38,659 bases of DNA from Planctomycetota bacterium. Lineage in GTDB: Bacteria > Planctomycetota > UBA1135 > UBA2386. Location of the stretch: NCBI GenBank assembly GCA_021776805.1, contig JAJFFD010000024.1:1-38659 (forward strand), in the 5' to 3' direction. Below, one piece after another: positions 16,536-23,351 of the stretch (positions are counted from its first letter, which is position 1; the number at the start of each line of letters is the position of its first letter). The position numbers were made by a program, and so were the translations under genes. The notes under the pieces are model-generated. The model worked only from the letters and a program-made list of their open reading frames with translations. It was not told where the DNA came from and did not search any database.

Positions 16536-17509
16536 ATCCCCTTCTGAACAAGGCATGCGCCGCCACAGTCATCTGCTGCATCGGCCTGAGTGCGCAGGAG
16601 CAACAACTCGGCAAGCAGCCCATCCCCGGCGATCCGTCCCGGGAACTCCACACCTACGACATCCGCCCACTCCTGGAAATACTCATCGATTATGGGGATC
16701 TGGAAGACCTCGAAGCCGCGCCCCGGCAAGCGAGGCTCGAGAGCATCAGCGGCAGCCTCGAACTCACCCTTCGCAATTTTGTTCAGCCGATGCTGGTTGG
16801 CAACGAAGACTTGGAGATCGTGGGCAACAGCCATCTGGTCGTAACCGCTCGTCCTGAGCAGCAGGCCTGGATCGCCGGCTACCTACATCGACAAGCTGAG
16901 CAGAAGCCGCGCCTGGTAAACATCCGTGCACAGATCATCTCTGCCGACGCGGAGGGACTTGCCCGCCTCGAAATTGGTGACCAACCCAAGATCCTGCAGG
17001 AAGGCGAGGAACTGGAGAGCTTCCAGATGAAACTCCGCGCCGGCAAGATCGATATCATGGTCGCACCCATGGTGACGGTCTACAGCCAACAGAGCTTCAG
17101 CATCTCGACCATCAAACCCATCACCTACGTGAAGGACTTCAAGGTGGACATGGTCGATGGCGTCCTTCTCGCAGACCCGGTTCTGGAGACCGTCGACCAA
17201 GGCGTGATTCTCGAGGGCCAGGCTGCCAATCTCGGCGACAACATGGTCGGGATCTCTTGCAAGCTCATCCTGCGTGAAGTCACCGAGGAAGACCGAACGG
17301 TGGAGATCGATATTCCTGGCACGGACAAGGTCGGGACCATCGGCCTGCCCCGCATCGAGACCATCGAGATCGACACCACAATCGCCCTAAGTATGGGCAC
17401 CGCCGCGGTTTTCCCAGGCCCCCTCAGCGATGGCCGCTACCCGCTCATCCTGATCTCCGCGGACCGGTATGCGGAGCCTGGGAGCGACATCAAGAAAGAG
17501 AAACGCTGA
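16532..17509 (+). CDS. Exported secretin-domain-like protein in the sigma operon
   Basis: A 325-residue exported protein: residues 1-22 form a signal peptide (A-C-A-A-T-V-I-C-C-I-G-L-S-A-Q). Residues about 75-125 look like a secretin N-domain, with a repeat of the type found in GspD/PilQ. The segment after about 175 (APMVTVYSQQSFSISTI, then DQGVILEGQAANLGDNM and a final strand ending LILISADRY) follows the layout of the type II/III secretion secretin beta-domain, though it is far shorter than a pore-forming secretin. It may be a non-pore relative. The start ATG at 16532 overlaps the stop of the anti-sigma-like gene and sits at the signal peptide, so the longer frame from 16457 is rejected. 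The operon context suggests the sigma factor controls an envelope function. Confidence 0.6.
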   Translation: MNPLLNKACAATVICCIGLSAQEQQLGKQPIPGDPSRELHTYDIRPLLEILIDYGDLEDLEAAPRQARLESISGSLELTLRNFVQPMLVGNEDLEIVGNSHLVVTARPEQQAWIAGYLHRQAEQKPRLVNIRAQIISADAEGLARLEIGDQPKILQEGEELESFQMKLRAGKIDIMVAPMVTVYSQQSFSISTIKPITYVKDFKVDMVDGVLLADPVLETVDQGVILEGQAANLGDNMVGISCKLILREVTEEDRTVEIDIPGTDKVGTIGLPRIETIEIDTTIALSMGTAAVFPGPLSDGRYPLILISADRYAEPGSDIKKEKR

Positions 17510-17527
17510 GCTTGCCGACAAGTCCGA

Positions 17528-17559
17528 GTTTGGAGAGGCTACCCAGGGCCTCCCCAAAC
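17528..17559 (+). promoter_or_regulatory. Long hairpin just before the lipoprotein start codon
   Basis: Arms at 17528-17539 and 17548-17559 pair over 12 positions with one mismatch, leaving an 8-nt loop. The hairpin ends one base before the ATG at 17561. Its left arm holds the purine-rich GGAGAGG, the only Shine-Dalgarno-like sequence, and the right arm (CCTCCCC) would mask it. It may be a terminator after the sigma operon or a control on translation of the lipoprotein; there is no T tract. Confidence 0.45.
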
Positions 17560-17560
17560 C

Positions 17561-18013
17561 ATGATCATGCGCAGTCTCAGCAAACTGTCCTTCTTTGCCA
17601 TCCTCCTCCTCTTCCCCGGCTTCTGCCTGAGCAGCTGCATCATTCGCGTTGACGCGGACGAAATGCAGTTTGACGAAATCAGAGACGGTGATCGGGTCGA
17701 CATTCGTGAGCTCCGATCCGAGAACCGGCGGAAGCTGAACATGCTCGAGTTGGGCATGGATCGAGAAGCAGCCGAAGACATCATGGGAAGCAGCGCCTCC
17801 TGGGTAGGTAGCAACCTGGGCTGGATCGATAGCCCCTACAAGACCGAAAGCTACACGAGCGAAACCGGTAGCCCGATCCTGATCCTCTCCTACCTCACTC
17901 ACGTCAGCAAGCGCGACAACATCATCGCCGACGACGAACTCACCCCTGTGGCCTTCCGCGATGGCAAACTTGTGGGCTGGGGTCAGGCCTTCGTCAAGAA
18001 TCTCGACCTATAG
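17561..18013 (+). CDS. Small lipoprotein, BamE/DUF3192-like
   Basis: A 150-residue lipoprotein: hydrophobic signal with lipobox L-S-S-C (Cys26). The mature part has E-N-R-R-K-L-N-M-L-E-L-G-M at 52-64, followed by a helix and M-G, as in small BamE/SmpA-fold lipoproteins, and it ends with AFRDGKLVGWG, resembling the DUF3192 C-terminus. Such proteins sit on the inner face of the outer membrane; the exact role is unknown. It follows the sigma operon after a 51-nt gap with a strong hairpin, so it could be a partly attenuated last gene of that operon. Its last codons overlap those of convergent hutG by 6 bp at CTATAG, where each strand reads a TAG stop. Confidence 0.72.
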   Translation: MIMRSLSKLSFFAILLLFPGFCLSSCIIRVDADEMQFDEIRDGDRVDIRELRSENRRKLNMLELGMDREAAEDIMGSSASWVGSNLGWIDSPYKTESYTSETGSPILILSYLTHVSKRDNIIADDELTPVAFRDGKLVGWGQAFVKNLDL

Positions 18014-18817
18014 CTCGCGAGCAGCGCTGACGAAGGCCTCGAGGCTAGCCCGTAGAGTCGGTTGCAGTTCTTCCGCCAGCTCAGGCAAGTACTCATAGGG
18101 CTCCGCCTCATCCATGTACAGGCGCTGGCTCATCTCCAGCTGCAGAGCGTGGATCCCGTTCTGCGGATCACCAAGGCTGCGCGTGATGTAACCGCCACGA
18201 AAGGGATCGTTGGCCCGCCAGGAATAGCCACTCTGCGCGTGCACGGCCAAGACTGCCGTGCTCAGCCGGCTATCAGCGGCCTCGCCATTCACGTCGCCTA
18301 ACATCAGGCCAGGCAGCTCGCCGTCAAAGAAGCGCGGCACGCGAGATCGGATGCTGTGCGCATCGAAGAGCAGGGCGTGGCCGTGCCGCTCCCTCAAGGC
18401 GGCCAATTCTGCTGCCAAGCGATCATGGTATGGCTGCCAATAGACGGCGATGCGCTCGGCGATCTCTGCCTCATCGGGCTCATGGCCGGGAAGATAGATC
18501 GCTTCCGAGGCAAAACTGTTGGTGGGCAACAAGGCGGTCTCATCCCGACCCGCATACAGAGGCCTACGGTCCGCTGGCCGGTTCAAGTCCACCACATACC
18601 GGTTGAAGCGTGCGTAGATCGTGCGCACTCCCAGTTCGGGAGCGAAGTCGTAGAGCCTCTGGAGATGGAAGTCCGTGTCCGGCAGCTTCGAGATCCTCTC
18701 ACTGGCGAAACGTTGTCGAATTCCCGCGGGCACTTCCTCGCCGCAGTGCGGAATGCTCAGCAGAAGCGGAACCTCCGGGGCGCTTGGTTCACGGACAAGA
18801 TAACTGTCCTCCATCAT
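18008..18817 (-). CDS. hutG: N-formylglutamate deformylase (N-formylglutamate amidohydrolase)
   Basis: A 269-residue enzyme of the N-formylglutamate amidohydrolase family, which cleaves N-formylglutamate to glutamate and formate in the last step of the five-step histidine degradation route. The family landmarks are visible: LLLSIPHCGEEVP at 18-30, then D-T-D (47-49), R-F-N-R-Y-V-V-D-L-N-R with the conserved basic residues (70-80), LLFDAHSIRS (148-157) and the late GGYITRSLG. Length fits the family. The ATG overlaps the TGA stop of hutF (ATGATGG; either of two adjacent ATGs may start it), so the two are co-translated. Its stop overlaps that of the convergent lipoprotein gene. Confidence 0.93.
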   Translation of the reverse strand: MMEDSYLVREPSAPEVPLLLSIPHCGEEVPAGIRQRFASERISKLPDTDFHLQRLYDFAPELGVRTIYARFNRYVVDLNRPADRRPLYAGRDETALLPTNSFASEAIYLPGHEPDEAEIAERIAVYWQPYHDRLAAELAALRERHGHALLFDAHSIRSRVPRFFDGELPGLMLGDVNGEAADSRLSTAVLAVHAQSGYSWRANDPFRGGYITRSLGDPQNGIHALQLEMSQRLYMDEAEPYEYLPELAEELQPTLRASLEAFVSAAREL

Positions 18818-20223
18818 CCCAGCTGCCTGCCCAGGTCGGCCATCACGCGCGCGAATTCTGCAGCGATCTTGGCCTCTCCTCTGTGCTGCCCATCCCTGAT
18901 CAAGACTCGGCCAGCCACCATTAGGTCACGGACCACAGCTTCCCCCGCAGAGAACACGTAGGCATCGAGGATCGTATCTGGGCCATGACCCTGTAGGCGG
19001 GGATGCTCCGCATCGAGGACAAAGAGGTCGGCCAGGCGACCAGGAGTAAGCGCACCAGCTCTGCGCTGCAGGGCCTGATGCCCGCCCGCAAGTGCTTGAT
19101 CGAAGAGGGCCCGACCCGTGTGAGCCTGCAGACTGCTTTTCAGGCTGGCAGCCAAGTTGCGCCGGCGGCGAGTCAGGCGTTGGGAATACTCGAGGAGACG
19201 CAGCTCTTCGTTGACCGAGATTCGGATCTGACTGTCACTGCCGATTCCCCAGGCTCCACCCTCTGACTGGAACTCTGGAAGAGGAAAGATGCCGTCACCG
19301 AGATTGGCCTCGGTGCTCGGGCAAAGACCGACCACTGCTCCCGATGTGGCGATTCCCCGTCGCTCTGCAGGGCTCAGATGAGTGGCATGCACCAGACACC
19401 AGTTTTCATCCACCGCACAGTGCTCGAGTAACCACTCCACCGGCCGGGCTGAAAGCCGCTCGCGGCAGTCCTCGACCTCGGCCTCTTGCTCAGCAATATG
19501 GATGTGCATGGGGCGAGGGCCGGCGCTAGCGAGGGCCAGTTGCAACTCCTCTGCGGACACGGCTCTGAGACTGTGTGCCGCCATGCCGACTCTAGCTGGG
19601 GAATCGGCGCCCAGCTTGCTTTCTATCCCTTCGAGCAGCGACAGATACGCTTCCACACTGCCGCTGTCGAAGCGCGCTTGCTCCGCTCGCAAATCCATCC
19701 CGAAGCCACCATGCAGGTAGAGCACGGGGAGATGCGTGATGCCTATGCCGACCTCCTCCGCTGCCGCGAGCACGGCCATACTCATTTCTGCCGGGTCGTC
19801 GTATGCCGCGCCCCCCACTGCACGATGCAGATAATGGAACTCTGCAACCGCAGTCATCCCCCCCTGCAGCATCTCCATGAAGGCCTGCGCAGCAACTGCC
19901 TGCATCTGCACCGGCTCGATGCAGGCAGCCAGGCGATACATGTTCTCACGCCAGGTCCAGAAACTGTCATCTGCCGCCTGGCTGCTCAGCTGCTCGGCGA
20001 AGCCGGCCATGGCCCGTTGGAAAGCGTGCGAGTGGAGATTGGCCATGCCCGGCAGTCCGTATCCAGCGAGACTCAGCGCCTCGCCTTCCTGCCAATCCCG
20101 CGGCTTCTCTCCGGACACGGAAGTGATGACCCCCCTGCGATCGATGCAAAGGTAGCCGGGACTGAGCCAGCCATCAGGCTGGTGAAGGTTTTCTACTTGG
20201 AGAAAGGACGGACGGGAGTTCAA
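18814..20223 (-). CDS. hutF: Formimidoylglutamate deiminase
   Basis: An amidohydrolase-superfamily enzyme that converts N-formimidoyl-glutamate to N-formylglutamate and ammonia, the step before HutG. Metal ligands are visible: LPGMANLHSHAFQR with the H-x-H pair, the later MHIHIAEQ, LVHATHL and the G-S-D-S-Q aspartate. HutF-type features (Y-D-D-P-A-E and the C-E-x-x-x-E-x-x-W-x-L-E segment region) are partly seen. The start is uncertain. No ATG is available near the expected N-terminus; GTG 20295, GTG 20277, TTG 20244 and TTG 20223 are all in frame. I use TTG 20223, the only one that does not overlap or crowd the divergent gene at 20267, giving 469 residues. The rest of the hut pathway is not in the window. 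Confidence 0.88.
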   Translation of the reverse strand: MNSRPSFLQVENLHQPDGWLSPGYLCIDRRGVITSVSGEKPRDWQEGEALSLAGYGLPGMANLHSHAFQRAMAGFAEQLSSQAADDSFWTWRENMYRLAACIEPVQMQAVAAQAFMEMLQGGMTAVAEFHYLHRAVGGAAYDDPAEMSMAVLAAAEEVGIGITHLPVLYLHGGFGMDLRAEQARFDSGSVEAYLSLLEGIESKLGADSPARVGMAAHSLRAVSAEELQLALASAGPRPMHIHIAEQEAEVEDCRERLSARPVEWLLEHCAVDENWCLVHATHLSPAERRGIATSGAVVGLCPSTEANLGDGIFPLPEFQSEGGAWGIGSDSQIRISVNEELRLLEYSQRLTRRRRNLAASLKSSLQAHTGRALFDQALAGGHQALQRRAGALTPGRLADLFVLDAEHPRLQGHGPDTILDAYVFSAGEAVVRDLMVAGRVLIRDGQHRGEAKIAAEFARVMADLGRQLG

Positions 20224-20266
20224 TGCAATCCGGGCTAGCCGCAAACAGTGGGCACCAACATGCCGT

Positions 20267-21424
20267 ATGCTGCCCACAATGTCAGGGACTAGCACGCGAC
20301 GAGGATTTCTCGGGGCCGGATTGGCCCTTCCCTTTGCCTGTCAGGTCGCCTCCGAAACCGCGTCCCGGCCAGCCGAGGAGCCCACTGAAGGGACGCCAAG
20401 CGGCGAGGGCAAGAAGCTCCTGATCCTGGGTGGCACGCGCTTCCTGGGCCCGGCCGTGGTGGCCGCCGCAAAGGCGAAGGGCTTCGAAATCACCCTCTTC
20501 AACCGGGGGCAGAGTGCTCCGGACATGTTCCCCGAGCTCGAGCTGATCAAGGGAGATCGGGACAGGGATGAACTCGACGGCCTGCGCAAGCGCTCCTGGG
20601 ACATGGTCGTGGATACATCGGGCTATGTCCCTCGCCAAGTTCGCGCCAGCGCCCAAGCCTTGAAAGGCAACATCGGCTGCTACGCCTTCATCTCGACCGT
20701 CTCCGTCTATGCCGACCAATCCGCCGCAATGGTCGGCGAGAACACGGCGGTGACCAGCGTGGAGCCTTCGGTGGTCGCCAAGGTGCGCACGATTCGACAG
20801 TCCTTTGAGCACTATGGCGCCATGAAGGCTCTCTGCGAGCAGGCCGCGGAGTCGGTGCTTCCTGGGCAGGTCGCTCAGATCCGCCCTGGCCTGATCGTCG
20901 GTCCGCGCGACGCATCGGATCGCTTCACCTATTGGCCGGTGCGCATCAAGCGCGGCGGCGAAGTGCTGGCTCCCGGCAACCCCGATGGTGAAGTACAGTT
21001 CATCGACGTGCGCGACCTCGGCAACTGGGTCATCGATCTCTGCGATCGAAACCAGACCGGCACCTACAACGCTGTCGGATTCCAAGGCCGCTTGAGCATG
21101 CAGGAGCTGCTGCATGGCTGCAAAGTCGTGCTCGGTGCGAACGAAACCAGCTTCACATGGCTATCGGACCGTTTTCTCCGTGAGCACATGGTCCGCCCCT
21201 ATACAGAAATGCCTCTGTACCTGCCCACGGGGACTCGCGGCCACTTTGATGTCAGCAAGGCCATTGCAAATGGACTGGTGACCCGGCCGGTGGGCGAAAC
21301 GATTCGCGCTACCTTGGACTGGCACGAAGAGGAGCGGCCTGGTCATGTTTGGCGCAGCTCCGGCATGAAGGCCGATCGAGAGCGCAAACTCCTCGCCGAC
21401 TGGCATCAACGCCCGGACAAGTAG
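20267..21424 (+). CDS. Tat-exported NAD-dependent epimerase/dehydratase-like protein
   Basis: A 385-residue extended SDR. The N-terminus carries the twin-arginine motif STRRGFLGAG (9-18) and a short hydrophobic stretch, so it is probably exported folded with its cofactor. A Cys (about residue 24) follows but lacks a canonical lipobox. The Rossmann domain starts KKLLILGGTRFLG (about 49-61) with the G-G-T-x-F-L-G nucleotide motif. The catalytic serine/tyrosine region is F-I-S-T-V-S-V-Y, and Y-x-x-x-K is represented by H-Y-G-A-M-K. Substrate unknown. Exported SDR-like proteins of this kind are common in planctomycetes and related phyla. ATGs at 20267 and 20279 are both possible. It is divergent from hutF with 43 nt between the chosen starts. 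Confidence 0.82.
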   Translation: MLPTMSGTSTRRGFLGAGLALPFACQVASETASRPAEEPTEGTPSGEGKKLLILGGTRFLGPAVVAAAKAKGFEITLFNRGQSAPDMFPELELIKGDRDRDELDGLRKRSWDMVVDTSGYVPRQVRASAQALKGNIGCYAFISTVSVYADQSAAMVGENTAVTSVEPSVVAKVRTIRQSFEHYGAMKALCEQAAESVLPGQVAQIRPGLIVGPRDASDRFTYWPVRIKRGGEVLAPGNPDGEVQFIDVRDLGNWVIDLCDRNQTGTYNAVGFQGRLSMQELLHGCKVVLGANETSFTWLSDRFLREHMVRPYTEMPLYLPTGTRGHFDVSKAIANGLVTRPVGETIRATLDWHEEERPGHVWRSSGMKADRERKLLADWHQRPDK

Positions 21425-21442
21425 TCGCGAGACCTTCGAACC

Positions 21443-22015
21443 ATGCCCCCCATGGAAGAGCTAGCCTGCGCCGGGGAGAAAGCCTTCGCGGACTTCATTG
21501 CTGAGGAGGGTGACCTATTCCACCCACTGGTCCACGCCGACTACCGCCGCGTAGCAGCCGCCCTCCGCAAGCTTCGCCCTCGGGCCGAGAAGTTCCTCGA
21601 GTGGGGCAGCGGGGTCGGCACCATCAGTATCATGGCGGATCTTCTGGGCTACGAGGCCTTTGGCATCGAGCGCAACGCCAGGATGCTGGCAAGAGCCGAA
21701 GACATGGCGGAGCGCTTTCAATCGCAAGCAACCTTCATCCAAGGCTCCTACGTCCCCAGTGAACTGCAGGATGACTTGCAGTACCAGAGCGCCGACTTCC
21801 TCACCACCACCGAAGGTGATCCGGCCTATGAGGAGATGGGTGAGGAGCTAGCTGACTTCGATCTGATCTATGCCTTCCCCTGGCCCGGCGAAGAGGAGTT
21901 GCACATGGAAATCATGCGCCGCAGCGCACGCGAGGATGCCCTCCTCCTGCTCTACGCATCCACCGATGGACTGCACCTCTTCCAAGACGGAGAGCTCGGT
22001 CCCCTGGACTTCTGA
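21443..22015 (+). CDS. Class I SAM-dependent methyltransferase-like protein
   Basis: A 190-residue protein with the SAM-binding motif I FLEWGSGVGT at about 52-61, an acidic strand end (G-I-E-R-N) at about 75, and a motif IV-like F-D-L-I-Y-A-F-P-W-P (about 144-153). It is short, lacking the long C-terminal substrate part of many methyltransferases. The target is unknown. It begins 18 nt after the SDR stop and is probably transcribed with it. The ribosome-binding site is weak; ATG 21443 or ATG 21452 may be used. Acidic composition suits a cytoplasmic enzyme, unlike its exported neighbours. Confidence 0.75.
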   Translation: MPPMEELACAGEKAFADFIAEEGDLFHPLVHADYRRVAAALRKLRPRAEKFLEWGSGVGTISIMADLLGYEAFGIERNARMLARAEDMAERFQSQATFIQGSYVPSELQDDLQYQSADFLTTTEGDPAYEEMGEELADFDLIYAFPWPGEEELHMEIMRRSAREDALLLLYASTDGLHLFQDGELGPLDF

Positions 22016-22133
22016 CCGGGAAAGCTGCCCAGGCTGGAGTCGCAATGCTGTATCTGGCTGAGCGCGGCGGTACCCGGGTTAAATGAAGGCTAGAATTCTC
22101 GGCTTCCTCAATCCTCATGGAGACAGTGATTAC

Positions 22134-23282
22134 ATGCGAACTTTGATGATCTGCGCGGGCGCGGGCCTGCTATTGGCGGCGAGCCTCGATGCCCAAAGAA
22201 GGCCCGGCATGGGCAACCGTGGCGGACGTTCCATGAACGATCCTGACGCTGTCTGGGGACTCCTCGTCAAGACCCACGACAAGAACAAGGACGGCAAGAT
22301 CACTGCGGAGGAATACAACCGCGGCGAAGAGAAGTTCAACACCTACGATGCGGACGCCAACGGCATCCTCACCAAGTCAGACCTGATGCCCCTCAGCCGA
22401 GGCGCCACCACAGCCAAGGGCGTCGCGGGGCGTGCCGACATGGACGGGGACGGGAAGGTCAGCCAGGATGAATGGGATGACTTTATTTCGGAGACCGACG
22501 CCAACGGTGACGCAACCCTGAGCAGCGAAGAGATCAGCAAGGTCTTCAGCCGCGGCGGTCGTGGACAGAACCAGCGAGGCGGCGGTCGCCGCGGCATGCT
22601 CGGCATGTTTGACAGCGATGGTGATGGGGAGATCACCTTTGAGGAGATGTCGGCGCTCTTCGCCGAGATCGACCGTAATAAGGACGGTCTTCTCGCCGAT
22701 CGTGAGCTGCCCACACAGCGCAATCGTGACCGCGCGGCGCCACGTCGGCCTCAGCCGCCAAAGGCAGGAGAACTTGCTCCGGACTGGGAGCTTCCCTCCG
22801 CCCAGAACCCAGAGGAGATGATTCGGCTCTCGAGCTTCAAGGACGACAAGCCCGTCGCTCTCATTTTCGGCAGCCATACTTGACCGCCCTTCGCCGCCGC
22901 AGCTGGTCAGCTGCGAGAACTTCACGAGAAGTACGGCGAAGACGTGCAGTTTTTTGTGGTCTACATCCGCGAAGCCCACGCGGTGGACAGCCCCTCTCCA
23001 TTGACCCTGGTGCTAATCGAAGATCCCACCAGCGACGCAGAGCGCCAGCAAGTCGCCAAGACCTGTCTGGCAACCTTGGAGATCGAAAACATCCCGGCAG
23101 TCGTCGACAAGATGGACGACGCGGTCAATCAGGCCTACCAGGGCTGGCCAGACCGCCTCTACCTGGTGGGCAAGGACGGCAAGCTCGCTTATGCCGGCGG
23201 CCGTGGCCCCTTTGGCTTCCATCCGGAGGAGCTGGAGGCAGCCATCAAGGCAGAGCTGAAGAAGTCAGGTTCAGACAAGTAG
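22134..23282 (+). CDS. Selenoprotein: exported six-EF-hand / iodothyronine-deiodinase-like fusion (UGA = Sec250)
   Basis: One continuous frame of 382 residues if TGA at 22881-22883 is read as selenocysteine. Residues 1-20 form a signal peptide. Six EF-hand-type loops follow, starting at Asp49, Asp72, Asp102, Asp122, Asp160 and Asp180 (for example DSDGDGEITFEE), so calcium binding is likely. A Pro/Arg linker leads to a thioredoxin-fold deiodinase-like domain: PVALIFGSHT-U250-PPF, then VVYIREAH (275-282) and PDRLYLVGKDGKLAY near the end. GS-x-T-U-PPF and EAH are hallmarks of deiodinases and their bacterial relatives, where U is the active-site residue. A SECIS-like hairpin lies at 22898-22915. 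ATG 22134 fits the signal peptide and has GGAG upstream; the ATG at 22083 would bury it. The catalysed reaction is unknown, probably a peroxidase-like or reductive redox step. Sec machinery is not in the window. Confidence 0.88.
22898..22915 (+). promoter_or_regulatory. Bacterial SECIS element (SelB-binding hairpin) downstream of the UGA-Sec codon
   Basis: CGCAGCT (22898-22904) and AGCTGCG (22909-22915) pair perfectly over 7 bp around the tetraloop GGTC (GGUC in RNA). The loop begins with GG, as bacterial SECIS loops do, and resembles the E. coli fdhF loop. The loop starts 22 nt after the UGA, inside the reading frame, where SelB needs it. Confidence 0.8.
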
Positions 23283-23306
23283 AGCTTGCCATCCACGAGA
23301 AGCTTG

Positions 23307-23333
23307 CAGGGGCGGCTCCATGAGCCGCCCCTG
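23307..23333 (+). terminator. Perfect 12-bp GC hairpin between selenoprotein and esterase genes
   Basis: CAGGGGCGGCTC (23307-23318) and GAGCCGCCCCTG (23322-23333) pair perfectly around the 3-nt loop CAT. It lies 25 nt after the selenoprotein stop and 18 nt before the esterase ATG. No T tract follows, so it may be a Rho-dependent pause, an mRNA 3'-end stabiliser or a regulator of the next gene instead of a classic intrinsic terminator. Confidence 0.5.
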
Positions 23334-23351
23334 TCGCGTACCCTGGCTAGC

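Noticed and set aside
20282..21115. A 277-codon minus-strand ORF
   Set aside because: It is antisense to the SDR gene with its Tat signal and nucleotide-binding motif, and shows no features of its own.
22083..22883. Truncated pseudogene or nonsense mutation at the TGA
   Set aside because: The downstream frame is intact for 132 codons, the active site matches the family with U at exactly this place and a SECIS-like hairpin follows. Decay would not be expected to keep all three.
22944..23282. A separate 112-codon gene starting with GTG, and the EF-hand gene ending at 22883
   Set aside because: Both lie in the same frame and together give a complete deiodinase-like domain across the TGA. A separate start at 22944 would lack the active-site strand, so one selenoprotein gene explains the data better.
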